Virus record (IMG/VR): IMGVR_UViG_3300042430_003191 | Span: 1-58,417 of that record | Source of the DNA: a virus | Direction: 5' to 3' (one strand) | DNA: 58,417 nt | Part shown: one piece after another, positions 33,601 to 42,415 of the stretch | Layout: the number at the start of each line of letters is the position of its first letter | Numbering within the stretch: the stretch's first letter is position 1 | Translations under genes and position numbers: made by a program | The notes under the pieces: generated by a model | Database searches by the model: none | Told to the model about the DNA's origin: nothing | Seen by the model: only the letters and a program-made list of their open reading frames with translations

Positions 33601-36600
33601 TAAACCGGTTGGGTTACCTTGAGTTGTTACATACATATCACCTTCAAAATCATTGAAAACCATTGCCCCAGTTCTTGTAGCCAAAGGCGGGAAGTTAGAG
33701 GTAGAGGTATTTAAAGTAACAGAAGGAGAAGACGTTAAATTATCAAACTCCCAAATATCAACTCTAGCGACATTATCATAAGAAACATAAACATCACCAT
33801 TAACTGGGTTAATCTCCATATCAAAAGCGTTATAAGACAAACTAGGAAATGTTATGGTGGAAATTAATGAGTTACTAGTAGGATCAACCACAAACATTCT
33901 TTTCTTAGATAAGAGATATAAATAATTGTTTGTGGTATTGAACTCCATTTCAATACTTTGAGTGTTACCAGGAAGAGATACCGTAGCATTTAATGTTCCG
34001 AAATAAGCATCCACTGAAACTAAATAATCACCAAAAGCATATATTGAATTACTTAACTCTAAATACTCAATATCAACTATACCAGGATATCCCTGATAGT
34101 AATTAGTTGTATAAACGTTAAATGTGCTAATGAAAATACTAAAACTCGGGTCAAACATTGGTGGATAAAATGGACCCATTACACTTGATGTTGGTGTAAT
34201 TGGAACTATACAACTTGATTGACTAAAACCAGAATCATAACCAGTAATTTGAAATGGTGACACTAAACAAGGATTAGCAGTTAATCCCCAGAATGGACCT
34301 TGGTAACTCAAATTCAAAGATTTCGGATCGAGATTTAATATAACAAAGTCTTGATTAACATAAGTATAAAAAGTATTGTTAATCGTAAGAGCCATACCTG
34401 TAGCAAAACCAGCATCTTCAAAACTAAAAGTAGATGAAGTAGGTAATTTTATCTCATTTGAAGCCACCAAAACACCAGGATTTCCTGTTAGATTTTCTTG
34501 AATTGTATAATCAGGAAGACCAGGTAAAGATACTTTACCGGTCGTTATAGTATAATCTAAATTAAGACCAGCTGCTGACAACCTCGGACCTGGATCTAAA
34601 AGGTCAAATTTAAGTATAGTATTAAAAGCTCTTACTTGAACCGAGTGTAAATCAGATACAGTATCTGAATATAAAGTTTCCCAATCCGAAAGAGCTTGTG
34701 AAATAGAAGGAGTAGCACCAACTGTAGAAACAGTAAGCCCATAGTCATCACCATCAATATTGATGTTTAAATACGTTCCTATATTTGTGAAAAGAACTTT
34801 AGAATGCTCTAAATAATAAAAAGCAGTAGTTCCAACTAAAATATCATTTACTTGAACATCCACATTTGGATACTGAGACTTAATAACTATTGAATTATAA
34901 AAAACTGATGTAAAAGATCCGGTATATTTCAATTCAACCAATACACCTAAAGCCATCAAATCTATATACCATCTTTTTAGCCAATTTCTCAAAGTCTTAT
35001 CAATACTCCTTTCCATATCTATGTAAGATCCAGAATAAACCAATACAGCTTCTTCATCATATACCTGATTATTGATAACCACTTTAAAACCAAAGTCATC
35101 TATATCAGTAAATACGATAACATATTTCTTATTTTCTGAATAGTTATAATTTAATTCTTGATTTAATTTTTCCGTGACTCCAACTATTCTTTCCACTGTT
35201 TGATCTACATCACCTATAGAGTAGGTCGGTCCAATATTAGTATGATAGAAATTAACTACAGCATATTTAGATGGATATTTTAAATCAGCCCTTAACTTTT
35301 TATTAGAGTAATAAAGATCAATATTAAATATTTCTAAACTTGATTTGAACTTTTGAGCAAATGAAGCTAAAGTTGTTTCAGCTGAATAAGTCCAACCATA
35401 AGTATAATAGTATCTATCAGATGTTAAAAATAATTGAGCGCTTAAAAAATCTTCAAATGCAAAGTTATTTTCAACACCAACATAAGTAGGGTTTGCCCAA
35501 TAATCGGTATTTTCGGGTGTTATATTAGATGTTGCTAAATTACTTATACTTTGAGTATAAGCGACTACACATTGGTATATCTTACCATTCCAAATAACCT
35601 GATCTTCTACATTAAAAGCAGTAGTTGAAGTAATCTCTCTAAATTCTTGTATAGCAGCCACTTTGTAGAAATTTGTAGCTGATGATTGACTCGCGACAAT
35701 TCTAAATTCAGTTCCTGGTTTTAAACCCTGTGGATATCTCAGAAGTTCTTTGATTTCTATTCTGTTACCATTAAGTGTCATACCACCCTGATAAACCAAA
35801 GGAACGTCAGTTCTTGTAAGAACCTCCATTATCAAATTTGTGTCCAAAGGTAGATCATTTCTATCTAAAGAATATTCAAAATGTGTTAGATCATTAAAAT
35901 TTGAACTTGTGACTGTTATGATTCCATCATTTTTATCACTACCCACTATATTTAATTTTCTACCATAGTAATATTCATCAAAAAATTCTCTTTCGTTCCA
36001 TAATGAAAGTTTTGGTATATAATTAGAATCTCTGTAATCATAAACACCAAAAGCATTAACACCAGAAATAGTAATATCAATATAATTTTCAGGTTCTATA
36101 TAAGTGGATTGATATTGAGCCTCAAAAGTAGCATTATCCATCATGGAAACTACCATTATTTTACTACCACCAGTTGAAATTACAGTATAGACTTGATTTG
36201 TATTATTAAACTCTAAAAATGTAGTATCAAACTTAATTAAAGTTCCAATTGGAAACTTTGTTTCAAACCCATCACCATAAATCCACTTAGTATAGAAAGC
36301 AGGATCATTGTTTACCGGCTCTATTTTACTTACTCTTTCTTCAACTAAAGTCTTAGAACCATAAAAATGAAATCCCTTTTCATTAAATAGTTGAAATTTT
36401 TTAGTGGTCAATTCACCAGGTAACTCATATTCAAAAGAAGGTATATTTTCTAAGGTATAGACAGCTGCTGTTTTGTAAGTATCTGTAGAATTTTTGTGAA
36501 ACAGTATATCACCTTCAAAACGATCAGTGGTTTCATTGTATTTAAAATTTAAATAATCACCCTCTTTGTTGAAGAAGAACAGTTTTTTGTGATTTGACAT
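30700..36600 (-). CDS. Giant tail/baseplate-type virion protein with beta-propeller and carbohydrate-binding-like modules
   Basis: 1966 residues, overwhelmingly beta-rich. Residues ~330-355 (DQVIWNGKIYQCVVAY) and ~1790-1850 (EGDKVIYYDKLYES, SDVVEYNREFYVF) resemble carbohydrate-binding family 5/12 modules. Residues ~820-1195 contain repeated propeller-like blades of the YncE/YVTN style (EMEFNTTNNYLYLLS, EINPVNGDVYVSYD, DPVYEAIYVYG). The flanking parts look like baseplate/tail-fibre architecture but match no single T4 protein I can name. A host-receptor contact role is likely, by inference. It has a late-type element upstream and shares no strand with its neighbours. Confidence 0.8.
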   Translation of the reverse strand: MSNHKKLFFFNKEGDYLNFKYNETTDRFEGDILFHKNSTDTYKTAAVYTLENIPSFEYELPGELTTKKFQLFNEKGFHFYGSKTLVEERVSKIEPVNNDPAFYTKWIYGDGFETKFPIGTLIKFDTTFLEFNNTNQVYTVISTGGSKIMVVSMMDNATFEAQYQSTYIEPENYIDITISGVNAFGVYDYRDSNYIPKLSLWNEREFFDEYYYGRKLNIVGSDKNDGIITVTSSNFNDLTHFEYSLDRNDLPLDTNLIMEVLTRTDVPLVYQGGMTLNGNRIEIKELLRYPQGLKPGTEFRIVASQSSATNFYKVAAIQEFREITSTTAFNVEDQVIWNGKIYQCVVAYTQSISNLATSNITPENTDYWANPTYVGVENNFAFEDFLSAQLFLTSDRYYYTYGWTYSAETTLASFAQKFKSSLEIFNIDLYYSNKKLRADLKYPSKYAVVNFYHTNIGPTYSIGDVDQTVERIVGVTEKLNQELNYNYSENKKYVIVFTDIDDFGFKVVINNQVYDEEAVLVYSGSYIDMERSIDKTLRNWLKRWYIDLMALGVLVELKYTGSFTSVFYNSIVIKSQYPNVDVQVNDILVGTTAFYYLEHSKVLFTNIGTYLNINIDGDDYGLTVSTVGATPSISQALSDWETLYSDTVSDLHSVQVRAFNTILKFDLLDPGPRLSAAGLNLDYTITTGKVSLPGLPDYTIQENLTGNPGVLVASNEIKLPTSSTFSFEDAGFATGMALTINNTFYTYVNQDFVILNLDPKSLNLSYQGPFWGLTANPCLVSPFQITGYDSGFSQSSCIVPITPTSSVMGPFYPPMFDPSFSIFISTFNVYTTNYYQGYPGIVDIEYLELSNSIYAFGDYLVSVDAYFGTLNATVSLPGNTQSIEMEFNTTNNYLYLLSKKRMFVVDPTSNSLISTITFPSLSYNAFDMEINPVNGDVYVSYDNVARVDIWEFDNLTSSPSVTLNTSTSNFPPLATRTGAMVFNDFEGDMYVTTQGNPTGLNEVIRINGGVVQNFLANPNQTIQNTSYDIPGLTHSIFYDPVYEAIYVYGSASLWKIDNDAYEQISGIATQPFVDIIFNNYSSQINISDSNSDFTVLDLGTTSFTTLGYPSSLYGYLGMSQFDNDVYMSVQGPGITKIVIISSETGQIKDQITISAQAGRIIYNPERKSMWSYQPSNNSFVEIEVEINQIITQVASTFSQIAENNYGTLDPDYTPRESVWLKTRDYFRRPRENFEGDVAVKYYWKFMTDQTPQFFMYDFSGEQLESTGDYAYTGVKPLTNIYLNKKPNRELDKVSFEEYQQTVFDKIEYTLSYIDDSDDVTVEASSLELFLGFRSEEEGALRSVLQLYKKEEIEFDILSSSITNITFETLDPDGDKRGRIMINETSTENFTGRGLKIGQHIVMYIKDTTNQFGQYISENNGLFVKIREVYTKQLIVDFFSPNFDFLATENTKLVDYPKAGKTTYLKSTFRVRDREIGRFLTYGETEDEDIRYKIELNNVGKLISPNEVFIFKEYDINEGGVDWTYLNMKRKEMLMTKDVIYPYVGAYKSIINAINYFGYNDLQLNEYYEQVEGLQNRSLTISTGGRVLSSGRTLFTNRGRQLFKIEIPDIFDNTVKGWSEKDYITSEYLTSDKFKATNSFNLTYFITDKEGNYILNYSLEEVIIKLQGLKYWLKRNIIPMTHKILDITGNAYTETAQNLTHNVYDCRVINIKEQMTPVTFKMNEVYLSPVNSGSTVYNCVLDFYSIIEDLGADYNPNQIVNGSGELLRKPRPYYEYADKLVSPDIFDVKIRTYKTYKEWAPYVTYEEGDKVIYYDKLYESTKDNNKLNNPRKYENVLYWQPSSKYKVSDVVEYNREFYVFSGLGGQSTSAPSFFPQSWLKITEWRLLDYEPVQIITEQRKGTNLLPFNFTVDSNIDPFITIEVTSHSGYGVVFSDKKNYYLKGTKDITEPYRPIDKLGPFVPITPVY

Positions 36601-36617
36601 CTATTAATATGACTTTT

Positions 36618-36635
36618 GAGTATATATTAATTTTA
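36618..36635 (-). promoter_or_regulatory. Late-type promoter element
   Basis: Minus-strand AATTAATATATACTCAA, about 20 bases before the ATG at 36600. It diverges from 36654-36666. Confidence 0.45.
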
Positions 36636-36653
36636 CATTTCTCAATCAAAGAA

Positions 36654-36666
36654 AATAATATATAAG
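36654..36666 (+). promoter_or_regulatory. Late-type promoter element, near-leaderless
   Basis: AATAATATATAAG; only two bases separate it from the ATG at 36669. Confidence 0.5.
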
Positions 36667-36668
36667 AT

Positions 36669-37031
36669 ATGGGTAAAATTAACAATTATGATGATTTTCT
36701 AAATGAAGAATTCTTCAGAAAGATTTTTAAAAAAGGAAAACAACCACAAAAGTCACAAATTGACTCATGTGTTGCGGAAATATTAGATTTTCTAAATGAA
36801 AACGGTATTTATACTTGGGATGATTTTCTTTATTCTAAAAAAGCTGATAAATATATTATAAATAAGATAATTGACACATCTACTAAAAACATGAAAGAAC
36901 TAGAAGAGGTGAGATTTAAATTAAGACTTGAATTATCAAGTAGACAACAATTAAAAGACTATTTAAAAGAGCTTGAATCAAATGAAGAATATGAAAAATG
37001 TGCTTTAATAGTTAAAAAACTAAGTAACTAA
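36669..37031 (+). CDS. Head-targeted (tagged) protein with a UVR-like C-terminal helix pair
   Basis: 120 residues. MGKINNYDDFLNEEFF gives a tag and an L-N-E site at 11-13. The end (LKDYLKELESNEEYEKCALIVKK, within 93-118) resembles the UVR-type helical hairpin LxxAvxxEEYExAAxLRD. A related motif is seen in the small protein at 38705-38893. Function unknown. Confidence 0.75.
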   Translation: MGKINNYDDFLNEEFFRKIFKKGKQPQKSQIDSCVAEILDFLNENGIYTWDDFLYSKKADKYIINKIIDTSTKNMKELEEVRFKLRLELSSRQQLKDYLKELESNEEYEKCALIVKKLSN

Positions 37032-37046
37032 AAAATAACTAAATAT

Positions 37047-38057
37047 ATGAAGGTTAAAAAATTTAACGATAAGAAGAAAGAAGAAGGAAAAGATATTCTT
37101 TTCAGTGCTAAATCTTTAGAAAAAGATAAAGAAGACAAACCATCTTTTAAAACATCAGTAGATGACCAAGAAAAAGTCGAGAAAGAATTCAAAAAAGAAT
37201 TAGATAAGATTGAAAAATTTGAATCCTTTATTACAATAAGTATAACAAATGACGATGATGATTTAGGAATCTCAGATGACTTTGGTAGACCAACCGATGA
37301 ATACGAAGTTGATAAACAATCAAGTATAGAACTCAGAGGTGCTGATTTTTTAGAAGATGAGATTGATAGCGATTACGAAGAAAGTGAAATGTCAGGATGT
37401 GGATGTTGCAATAGTTGTTCTGGAGAACAAGATTGCGAATGTGGATGTGAAAATTGCAAATGTTCACCTGATGAGAATATACAAAGAGCTTCTGATTTTA
37501 TCAATTCTTTTTTTTCAGAAAATCTTAAATACCATTTAGATAATAATAAACCTATTACTGAAAATATATTTAGACCAGGTTCTGAATCTTTTTATGATGT
37601 TATTAAAGAAGCTCGTAAATTATTTGATTTAGGAAGAGTTAAGTTATGTGATATTGACAAAGAAATTTATGAATCAACTGAAATTGGAAAATTTGGATAT
37701 TTCAATGGTGAACTGGTTCCTTTAGATTTACCAATGGAAAACATTGAATCTATACAAGAAGCAGAATACAAAGGCAAAGAAGTTGAATTAAATCACCCAA
37801 TGAGAAATACAAAATCAGGTAAGAAATACTATGTATATGTTAAGAATCCTAAGACTAAAAAAACAATTCGTGTGAATTTTGGAGATGTTAAAGGAGGTTT
37901 AACTGCTAAAGTTAGTGATCCAGAAGCTAGAAAGAATTTCGCTTCAAGACATAAATGTTCAACTAAAAAAGATAAAACTAAAGCAGGTTACTGGGCTTGT
38001 AGACTAAACAAATACGGTCATTTGTTTGGAGGCAAAACTTATCCGGGATTCTGGTAA
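37047..38057 (+). CDS. Virion-type protein with a cysteine cluster and a phage C-terminal domain
   Basis: 336 residues. The N-terminus MKVKKFNDKKKEEGKD is a weak tag, and IEKFESF at 55-61 looks like a second, internal tag. Residues 118-139 hold nine cysteines (C118, 120, 121, 124, 130, 132, 134, 137, 139), suggesting bound metal. The C-terminal domain from about 245 includes GKKYYVYVKNPKTKKTIRV, VNFGD and ASRHKC...KTKAGYWACR; I recall this ending from phage capsid/scaffold-region proteins, but its role is not established. Confidence 0.75.
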   Translation: MKVKKFNDKKKEEGKDILFSAKSLEKDKEDKPSFKTSVDDQEKVEKEFKKELDKIEKFESFITISITNDDDDLGISDDFGRPTDEYEVDKQSSIELRGADFLEDEIDSDYEESEMSGCGCCNSCSGEQDCECGCENCKCSPDENIQRASDFINSFFSENLKYHLDNNKPITENIFRPGSESFYDVIKEARKLFDLGRVKLCDIDKEIYESTEIGKFGYFNGELVPLDLPMENIESIQEAEYKGKEVELNHPMRNTKSGKKYYVYVKNPKTKKTIRVNFGDVKGGLTAKVSDPEARKNFASRHKCSTKKDKTKAGYWACRLNKYGHLFGGKTYPGFW

Positions 38058-38071
38058 AAGATTATATAACT

Positions 38072-38464
38072 ATGAAACATTTAAAAACATATCAAATATT
38101 TGAATCGGCTAACAAAAAATTCATCACTGACTTTCTGATTGATTTTGGCATGTTAATAACGATGGGCTTTTCACAAATAACTAAAAGAGGAGTTAATCAA
38201 AAATCAACTAATGAATTAACTGATATGATGAAAAGACTTAGAGAACCTCTTATAAATGGGAAAACCTATACTCAAATAATTGATGATATTAGTTTATTAT
38301 ACAATAATCCTAAGTTGTTATCAGCACTGATGGGACAAATAAGAGAACTTTTATTATATATTGAACCAAGAGTCAAAAACTATGTAGAAGAATGTGATGT
38401 TAAAGATAATTGGTTGGGTAAAATTGATAAATTCAAAGAAAGATATAAACAGATAGTAAGTTAA
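38072..38464 (+). CDS. Head-targeted (tagged) protein, unknown
   Basis: 130 residues. MKHLKTYQIFESANKK has a consensus tag and an I-F-E|S site at 9-12. The rest is helical and basic. Its stop overlaps the next ATG (TAATG). Function unknown. Confidence 0.78.
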   Translation: MKHLKTYQIFESANKKFITDFLIDFGMLITMGFSQITKRGVNQKSTNELTDMMKRLREPLINGKTYTQIIDDISLLYNNPKLLSALMGQIRELLLYIEPRVKNYVEECDVKDNWLGKIDKFKERYKQIVS

Positions 38465-38730
38465 TGTTACCATTTCAAGAAACTAAATTAAGTGATAATA
38501 CATTTATCAGAGAGTTCAGTCAAGATACTGATTCTGGAGAGTTTATGTGGCACAGAGATCATGAAAATCGTATTGTTGAATCTATTTGTGAAACAGATTG
38601 GATGATTCAAATAGATAACGAATTACCAAAAGTAATAGAAGGTGAAGTGTTTATACCAATGGGTGCTTATCATAGGCTAATAAAAGGAACAGGTGATTTA
38701 AAAATCAATCTAACAAAACTGGTAAATTAA
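38464..38730 (+). CDS. Small cupin-like phage protein
   Basis: 88 residues. MWHRDHENRIVE, WMIQIDNELP, VFIPMGAYHRLIKG and LKINL together look like a short double-stranded beta-helix (cupin-like) with conserved histidines that could hold a metal. I have seen this pattern in uncharacterised phage proteins. It is coupled to the tagged gene upstream and overlaps the convergent 38705 gene by 26 bases. Confidence 0.72.
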   Translation: MLPFQETKLSDNTFIREFSQDTDSGEFMWHRDHENRIVESICETDWMIQIDNELPKVIEGEVFIPMGAYHRLIKGTGDLKINLTKLVN

Positions 38731-38893
38731 ATCTATTTTCAATAAATTTATTTAATTCAATACATTTTTCAAATTCATCAATTTCTGCAAGTTCCAGAAC
38801 TACTCGCCGCAAATATCTTCTTGAATATATTTTAAGTTCCTTAGAATAAGGTTTTCCAGATAAACATCTATCATAAACTTCAATAGGGTTCAT
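38705..38893 (-). CDS. Small helical protein downstream of gp47
   Basis: 62 residues. VVLELAEIDEFEKCIELNKF is a UVR-like helix pair similar to the end of the 36669 product. It starts one base after the gp47 stop, so it is likely co-translated, and it overlaps the convergent cupin-like gene. Confidence 0.6.
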   Translation of the reverse strand: MNPIEVYDRCLSGKPYSKELKIYSRRYLRRVVLELAEIDEFEKCIELNKFIENRFNLPVLLD

Positions 38894-38894
38894 T

Positions 38895-40022
38895 TTAATC
38901 GTTTTGTGCGTTATAATTATCTTTATAAATCTTAATTATCTCATCAAATTCTGAAATAACTCCGGATTTGAATTTTTCGTTGTCGTATTTTTGTTTTAGA
39001 ATATACTCTTTAACATAGTCCTCATAATCTAAAGAAATGGAAATATCCATAGTTTCTTCATCGATTTCAATTGACTCATTCAACTCATCATCATCTTGTA
39101 ATTCTTTAGTGATGTCGTCAATATACTCAACAGAAGCAAAATTACTCTTTTCTAATATAATTTCCAATTTTCTTCTTAACTTTCTATTAGAGATAAGTAG
39201 GTTATTAGATATAGCAATATCAATATAGTCTTTAGAATCTTTTAAGTTCTCAAGTGTTTGAACACCATCTTCATCGATAACTCTTACTTTCTTAAATACC
39301 GGAGATACATTATTAGGAATAAACTCTTCAGTTTCATCATCAACATTTATAACAAAAATTCCTTTTTGATCACCATAGTCATTTCTATCCATTTGAAAAA
39401 CAGAACCAACAAAAGTAAAGTTTTTATTAGTTTGAACTAAGTGAATATGACCTGAATAAACTCCTTTAAATGCTGAGAAGTTTTTAATATCAATTTTATC
39501 AGAGTTTTTATGAGCAACTGAAGTAAGGTGCATTCTACAACCATTCAAATCAGAGTGACAGAATAAATAATCACAATCTCTATTTCCATCAATGCTTTTT
39601 ATTTGTTCAATTCTCTTTTCAATATAAGGCATCATTAAAATCTTCTTACCATTCCATTCAATTTTAGTAACTTTGTCATAAATTGAAACATTAGGAATAT
39701 ATCTAAAAGGTCTAATTGAGTTAATTTCAGAAGCTGATTTAGACCACAAATCGTGATTTCCAATAATGATATGAGTAGGAGCTATTTTAGATAGTTCTTC
39801 AACAACATCCATTCCATAATTAAGAAGATTAATAGGAATAACGTTTCTGTTATCGAAAAGGTCACCTAAATGAACTATGATATCTCCGGGTTGAATTCTT
39901 TTTTTTAAAGTTGGAATAAGAAAATCTTCAAAGTATTCTCTATGAACTTTATACCACTTATCAACTGAATTAGGATAACCTAAACCAATATGTGTATCAC
40001 CTATTAGATAAATCTTTGCCAT
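38895..40022 (-). CDS. 47: SbcD/Mre11-type nuclease, T4 gp47-like
   Basis: 375 residues (T4 gp47 is about 340). Calcineurin-like phosphoesterase motifs in order: GDTHIG (D9, H11), HLGDLFDNRN (D54), GNHD at 88-91, FCHSD and YSGHIH. With gp46 (SbcC/Rad50-like, not in the window) it forms the recombination exonuclease complex that processes DNA ends and helps degrade host DNA in T4. An acidic linker near 300-340 precedes the C-terminal helix that usually binds the partner. Confidence 0.92.
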   Translation of the reverse strand: MAKIYLIGDTHIGLGYPNSVDKWYKVHREYFEDFLIPTLKKRIQPGDIIVHLGDLFDNRNVIPINLLNYGMDVVEELSKIAPTHIIIGNHDLWSKSASEINSIRPFRYIPNVSIYDKVTKIEWNGKKILMMPYIEKRIEQIKSIDGNRDCDYLFCHSDLNGCRMHLTSVAHKNSDKIDIKNFSAFKGVYSGHIHLVQTNKNFTFVGSVFQMDRNDYGDQKGIFVINVDDETEEFIPNNVSPVFKKVRVIDEDGVQTLENLKDSKDYIDIAISNNLLISNRKLRRKLEIILEKSNFASVEYIDDITKELQDDDELNESIEIDEETMDISISLDYEDYVKEYILKQKYDNEKFKSGVISEFDEIIKIYKDNYNAQND

Positions 40023-40074
40023 ATTATAATATACTTTTTTACTTAGTATTTATAGTCTAAAAACACAAATAGTT

Positions 40075-40425
40075 TTACTCTTCATTTTTTTCAGATTTTC
40101 TTCTAGCTTCCCTAGCACATTTTTCACAACCACTACCAGAATACAAATGAGCGTCTGGTGTTTGTTCAAAAACTCCATGAACTGGACATATTATTTTGAC
40201 TTTAGTTCTGCAATTTTCATAAAGAACTAAATCATAATTATACTTATTATTGTGTTTAATTCTAGATCTAATTATAAAATCTTTACTTTTTTTATTTTTT
40301 CTATTTAAAGCATTAAACTCTTTTTCAATCGATTTCTCTTTTGATTTGCAATTTTTATTACAGAACTTTCTATCTGGTCTACCATATTTTATTTCCTTAA
40401 CACAATATCTATAATTACAGTTCAT
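40075..40425 (-). CDS. Zinc-binding protein of the homing-endonuclease-associated DUF723 type
   Basis: 116 residues. An N-terminal CNYRYC...FCNKNC (zinc-ribbon-like) and a C-terminal KYNYDLVLYENCRTKVKII with CPVHGVFEQTPDAHL and GSGCEKCA form the pattern I know as DUF723, a DNA-binding unit commonly attached to phage homing endonucleases. No nuclease domain is present, so it may be a solitary DNA-binding protein or the remnant of a mobile endonuclease. Confidence 0.75.
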   Translation of the reverse strand: MNCNYRYCVKEIKYGRPDRKFCNKNCKSKEKSIEKEFNALNRKNKKSKDFIIRSRIKHNNKYNYDLVLYENCRTKVKIICPVHGVFEQTPDAHLYSGSGCEKCAREARRKSEKNEE

Positions 40426-40547
40426 TAATTATCTATTAAATCTAAAAAGTGGAAAAGGCAAAATTTACAACATATTTGAAGTAAAACGACTTAGAGATAA
40501 AAACATGAAAAATATATAAAGAAAAGTACAAAAAATAATTAAAAAGT

Positions 40548-41168
40548 ATGGCATTACCACATTTTACACAAGTAACAAATGCAGGCTCACCGGGTGGACC
40601 AGGAACTCTACCAGATGAAGTAGTATATCTTAACTTGTTTGAGATAACTTTTATCTTACCAGTTATCTTACAAGCACAGGGAAGAGATCCTATCTTATTG
40701 CTTCAAAACGCAACTAAAATCGACTTAAACTTAACTGAATTCGACGTTGCAGAAAAAACTCAGAGATTTAAATACTCTACAAGATTATTTATGGCACCTC
40801 CAACTAAAACGGATGTGGCATTTTCTATTCCATTACAAGTAAACGTGAATCAAGCTGGTTCTATGGAAACTTGGAATACAATGAAAGCGTGGTATGATTT
40901 AGTATTTAACTCTCAAAATGGTGCACTTCACTATAAATCTGACATCATCGGAACAGTTATTGTTAACCAACACGATAAAAAAGGTGTGGTTCTTAGAAGA
41001 GTAACTTTCCAAAACGTTCAATTAAAGAAAATTGGAGGTTATTCACTTGACTGGGGTTCTAACGCAATCGTTGAAAACGTTGCATTAGACTTCGTAGCTG
41101 ACTACTTTATCGACGAATATATCGATCAAAACTTCAGAATCGAGCCACCATTGGTTTCTGGATATTAA
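40548..41168 (+). CDS. 19: Tail tube protein, T4 gp19-like
   Basis: 206 residues, beta-rich, with the overall pattern of phage tail tube proteins: NLFEITFILP near the start, FSIPLQVNVNQAG, METWNTMKAWYDLVFN and a late YSLDWGSNAIVENVALDFVAD. It should polymerise as hexamers inside the sheath, whose gene is nearby on the other strand. An AAAAATATATAAAG element lies about 35 bases upstream, and a bidirectional terminator follows. Confidence 0.83.
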   Translation: MALPHFTQVTNAGSPGGPGTLPDEVVYLNLFEITFILPVILQAQGRDPILLLQNATKIDLNLTEFDVAEKTQRFKYSTRLFMAPPTKTDVAFSIPLQVNVNQAGSMETWNTMKAWYDLVFNSQNGALHYKSDIIGTVIVNQHDKKGVVLRRVTFQNVQLKKIGGYSLDWGSNAIVENVALDFVADYFIDEYIDQNFRIEPPLVSGY

Positions 41169-41184
41169 TAATAATAATACAAAT

Positions 41185-41215
41185 AAAAAACCCATCAAAT
41201 TTGATGGGTTTTTTT
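41185..41215. terminator. Bidirectional rho-independent terminator
   Basis: AACCCATCAAA/TTTGATGGGTT stem with T-runs on both sides, between the tail tube gene and the convergent 41234 gene. Confidence 0.85.
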
Positions 41216-41233
41216 GTTTTATAATGTTTGTAA

Positions 41234-41488
41234 TTAGAAGCTTGGCATACTAAAGTTGCCAAAGTTAGGAGAACTCATATTTCTCATCATACCGTCATAA
41301 TTTGGCATTCCTTTAGATTGTTCACCTTCTTGTTTCTTACGAGAGTTATCTTCTTCCTCGGCAAGTTCATTAACAAGTTTGATGTTTTCTTCCAATAACC
41401 AAAATGGCCAACTATCAATTGCAGATTCTTGTAATCTCCAGTGTTTTTGAAGTAACAACTTATTCTTTAATATATGCGTCAAAGGCAT
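41234..41488 (-). CDS. Small baseplate/tail assembly protein
   Basis: 84 residues from MPLTHILKNKLLL. A conserved-looking helical LQKHWRLQESAIDSWPFW, then an acidic LVNELAEEEDNSRKK and a Met/Asn-rich tail ending FGNFSMPSF. It overlaps the 3' end of the gp26-like gene by 29 bases in another frame, an arrangement seen for tail-assembly chaperone pairs. A frame extension to 41560 has no useful start. A role in hub or tape-measure assembly is an inference from position. Confidence 0.65.
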   Translation of the reverse strand: MPLTHILKNKLLLQKHWRLQESAIDSWPFWLLEENIKLVNELAEEEDNSRKKQEGEQSKGMPNYDGMMRNMSSPNFGNFSMPSF

Positions 41489-42395
41489 CTGGAACAACGA
41501 AAATACCTGAGGCTCCGTTGGGAAATTGCATATCTGTGCGGACCTCCTCACCGCACTCACAAGTTGATTTTAATTCAGAAATACCAATAGTCATTTTTCC
41601 AACAGCTGCATTAAGGAATTGAAAAGAAATATCATCCATTTCTTCAAACTCTTTTACTTTTGACTTAACACCATCAATAGTAATTGAAGATCTTCCAGGC
41701 ATTAAGAAAGGAATAATTTTCAAAAAGGCCAAGTTTGGAGTTCTTTTTTCTTGATTTTCTCTAATGATATAATCAGTGAAAGCTTTTTGTAGACCTATAT
41801 TTGGAGGACAAAGTTCAAAGAATTTACCATTTACAGTTTTAAACTGAAATGTTCTTGTAGCAAGATTAAAATATTTTTCTAACTTCTCATCCATTTCATG
41901 GAAATGGAAGTTACTTCTTACCAATTCAACTTTCAACTCCTGACCACAACCACACTTAACAGTAACTGCTAAAGCATTTCCTTGTTGGAATGTCAACTCT
42001 CTGATTAAGAAAATTAAAAATAATCTGTCTTGGTCTTTAATCTCTAAATAAGAACCTATTTTGCCATCAGGGAATTTAATACGAACACATGCTTGAAGCA
42101 TATCATTCATTTTTTCAACAATATCATAGAAGTTGTTATCATCAACCATTGCATAGGATTGAATCTCTCTAACTTGCGCTGGACGAACCATAAATAGTGT
42201 TCCTGTAGGATAAAACTGACCACAAGGCAATTCTCTGATATCCATATTGAAATATTGCAAGTCACTAGTTCTATTTACCTGTGGATTCTCCACAAAAGGA
42301 ATATCACCCGAAGCTTCTTTTTGACCTTGATCTAAGTCTTGTAAATGTCTTTTTAGGTAATCCTCTTCCGACATTTCATTTTTATTATTTGACAT
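41460..42395 (-). CDS. Baseplate protein, T4 gp26-like, with zinc-type cysteine pairs
   Basis: 311 residues. After a disordered start comes IRELPCGQFYPTGTLFMVRPAQVREIQS, the start of the T4 gp26-like baseplate hub family (recognised by pattern). Two cysteine pairs, VKCGCGQELKVEL and STCECGEEVRTD, probably form one zinc site. It sits between the sheath and the small assembly gene. The family assignment is moderately secure; T4 gp26 itself is shorter (about 208). Confidence 0.72.
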   Translation of the reverse strand: MSNNKNEMSEEDYLKRHLQDLDQGQKEASGDIPFVENPQVNRTSDLQYFNMDIRELPCGQFYPTGTLFMVRPAQVREIQSYAMVDDNNFYDIVEKMNDMLQACVRIKFPDGKIGSYLEIKDQDRLFLIFLIRELTFQQGNALAVTVKCGCGQELKVELVRSNFHFHEMDEKLEKYFNLATRTFQFKTVNGKFFELCPPNIGLQKAFTDYIIRENQEKRTPNLAFLKIIPFLMPGRSSITIDGVKSKVKEFEEMDDISFQFLNAAVGKMTIGISELKSTCECGEEVRTDMQFPNGASGIFVVPDAFDAYIKE

Positions 42396-42415
42396 ATAAT
42401 TTTAGATTATTTTTT

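Noticed and set aside
41489-41560. Longer start of the small assembly protein, and a possible programmed frameshift from the gp26-like gene
   Set aside because: The frame upstream of 41488 only overlaps the gp26-like gene. I found no good slippery heptamer in the overlap, and a normal ATG exists at 41488.
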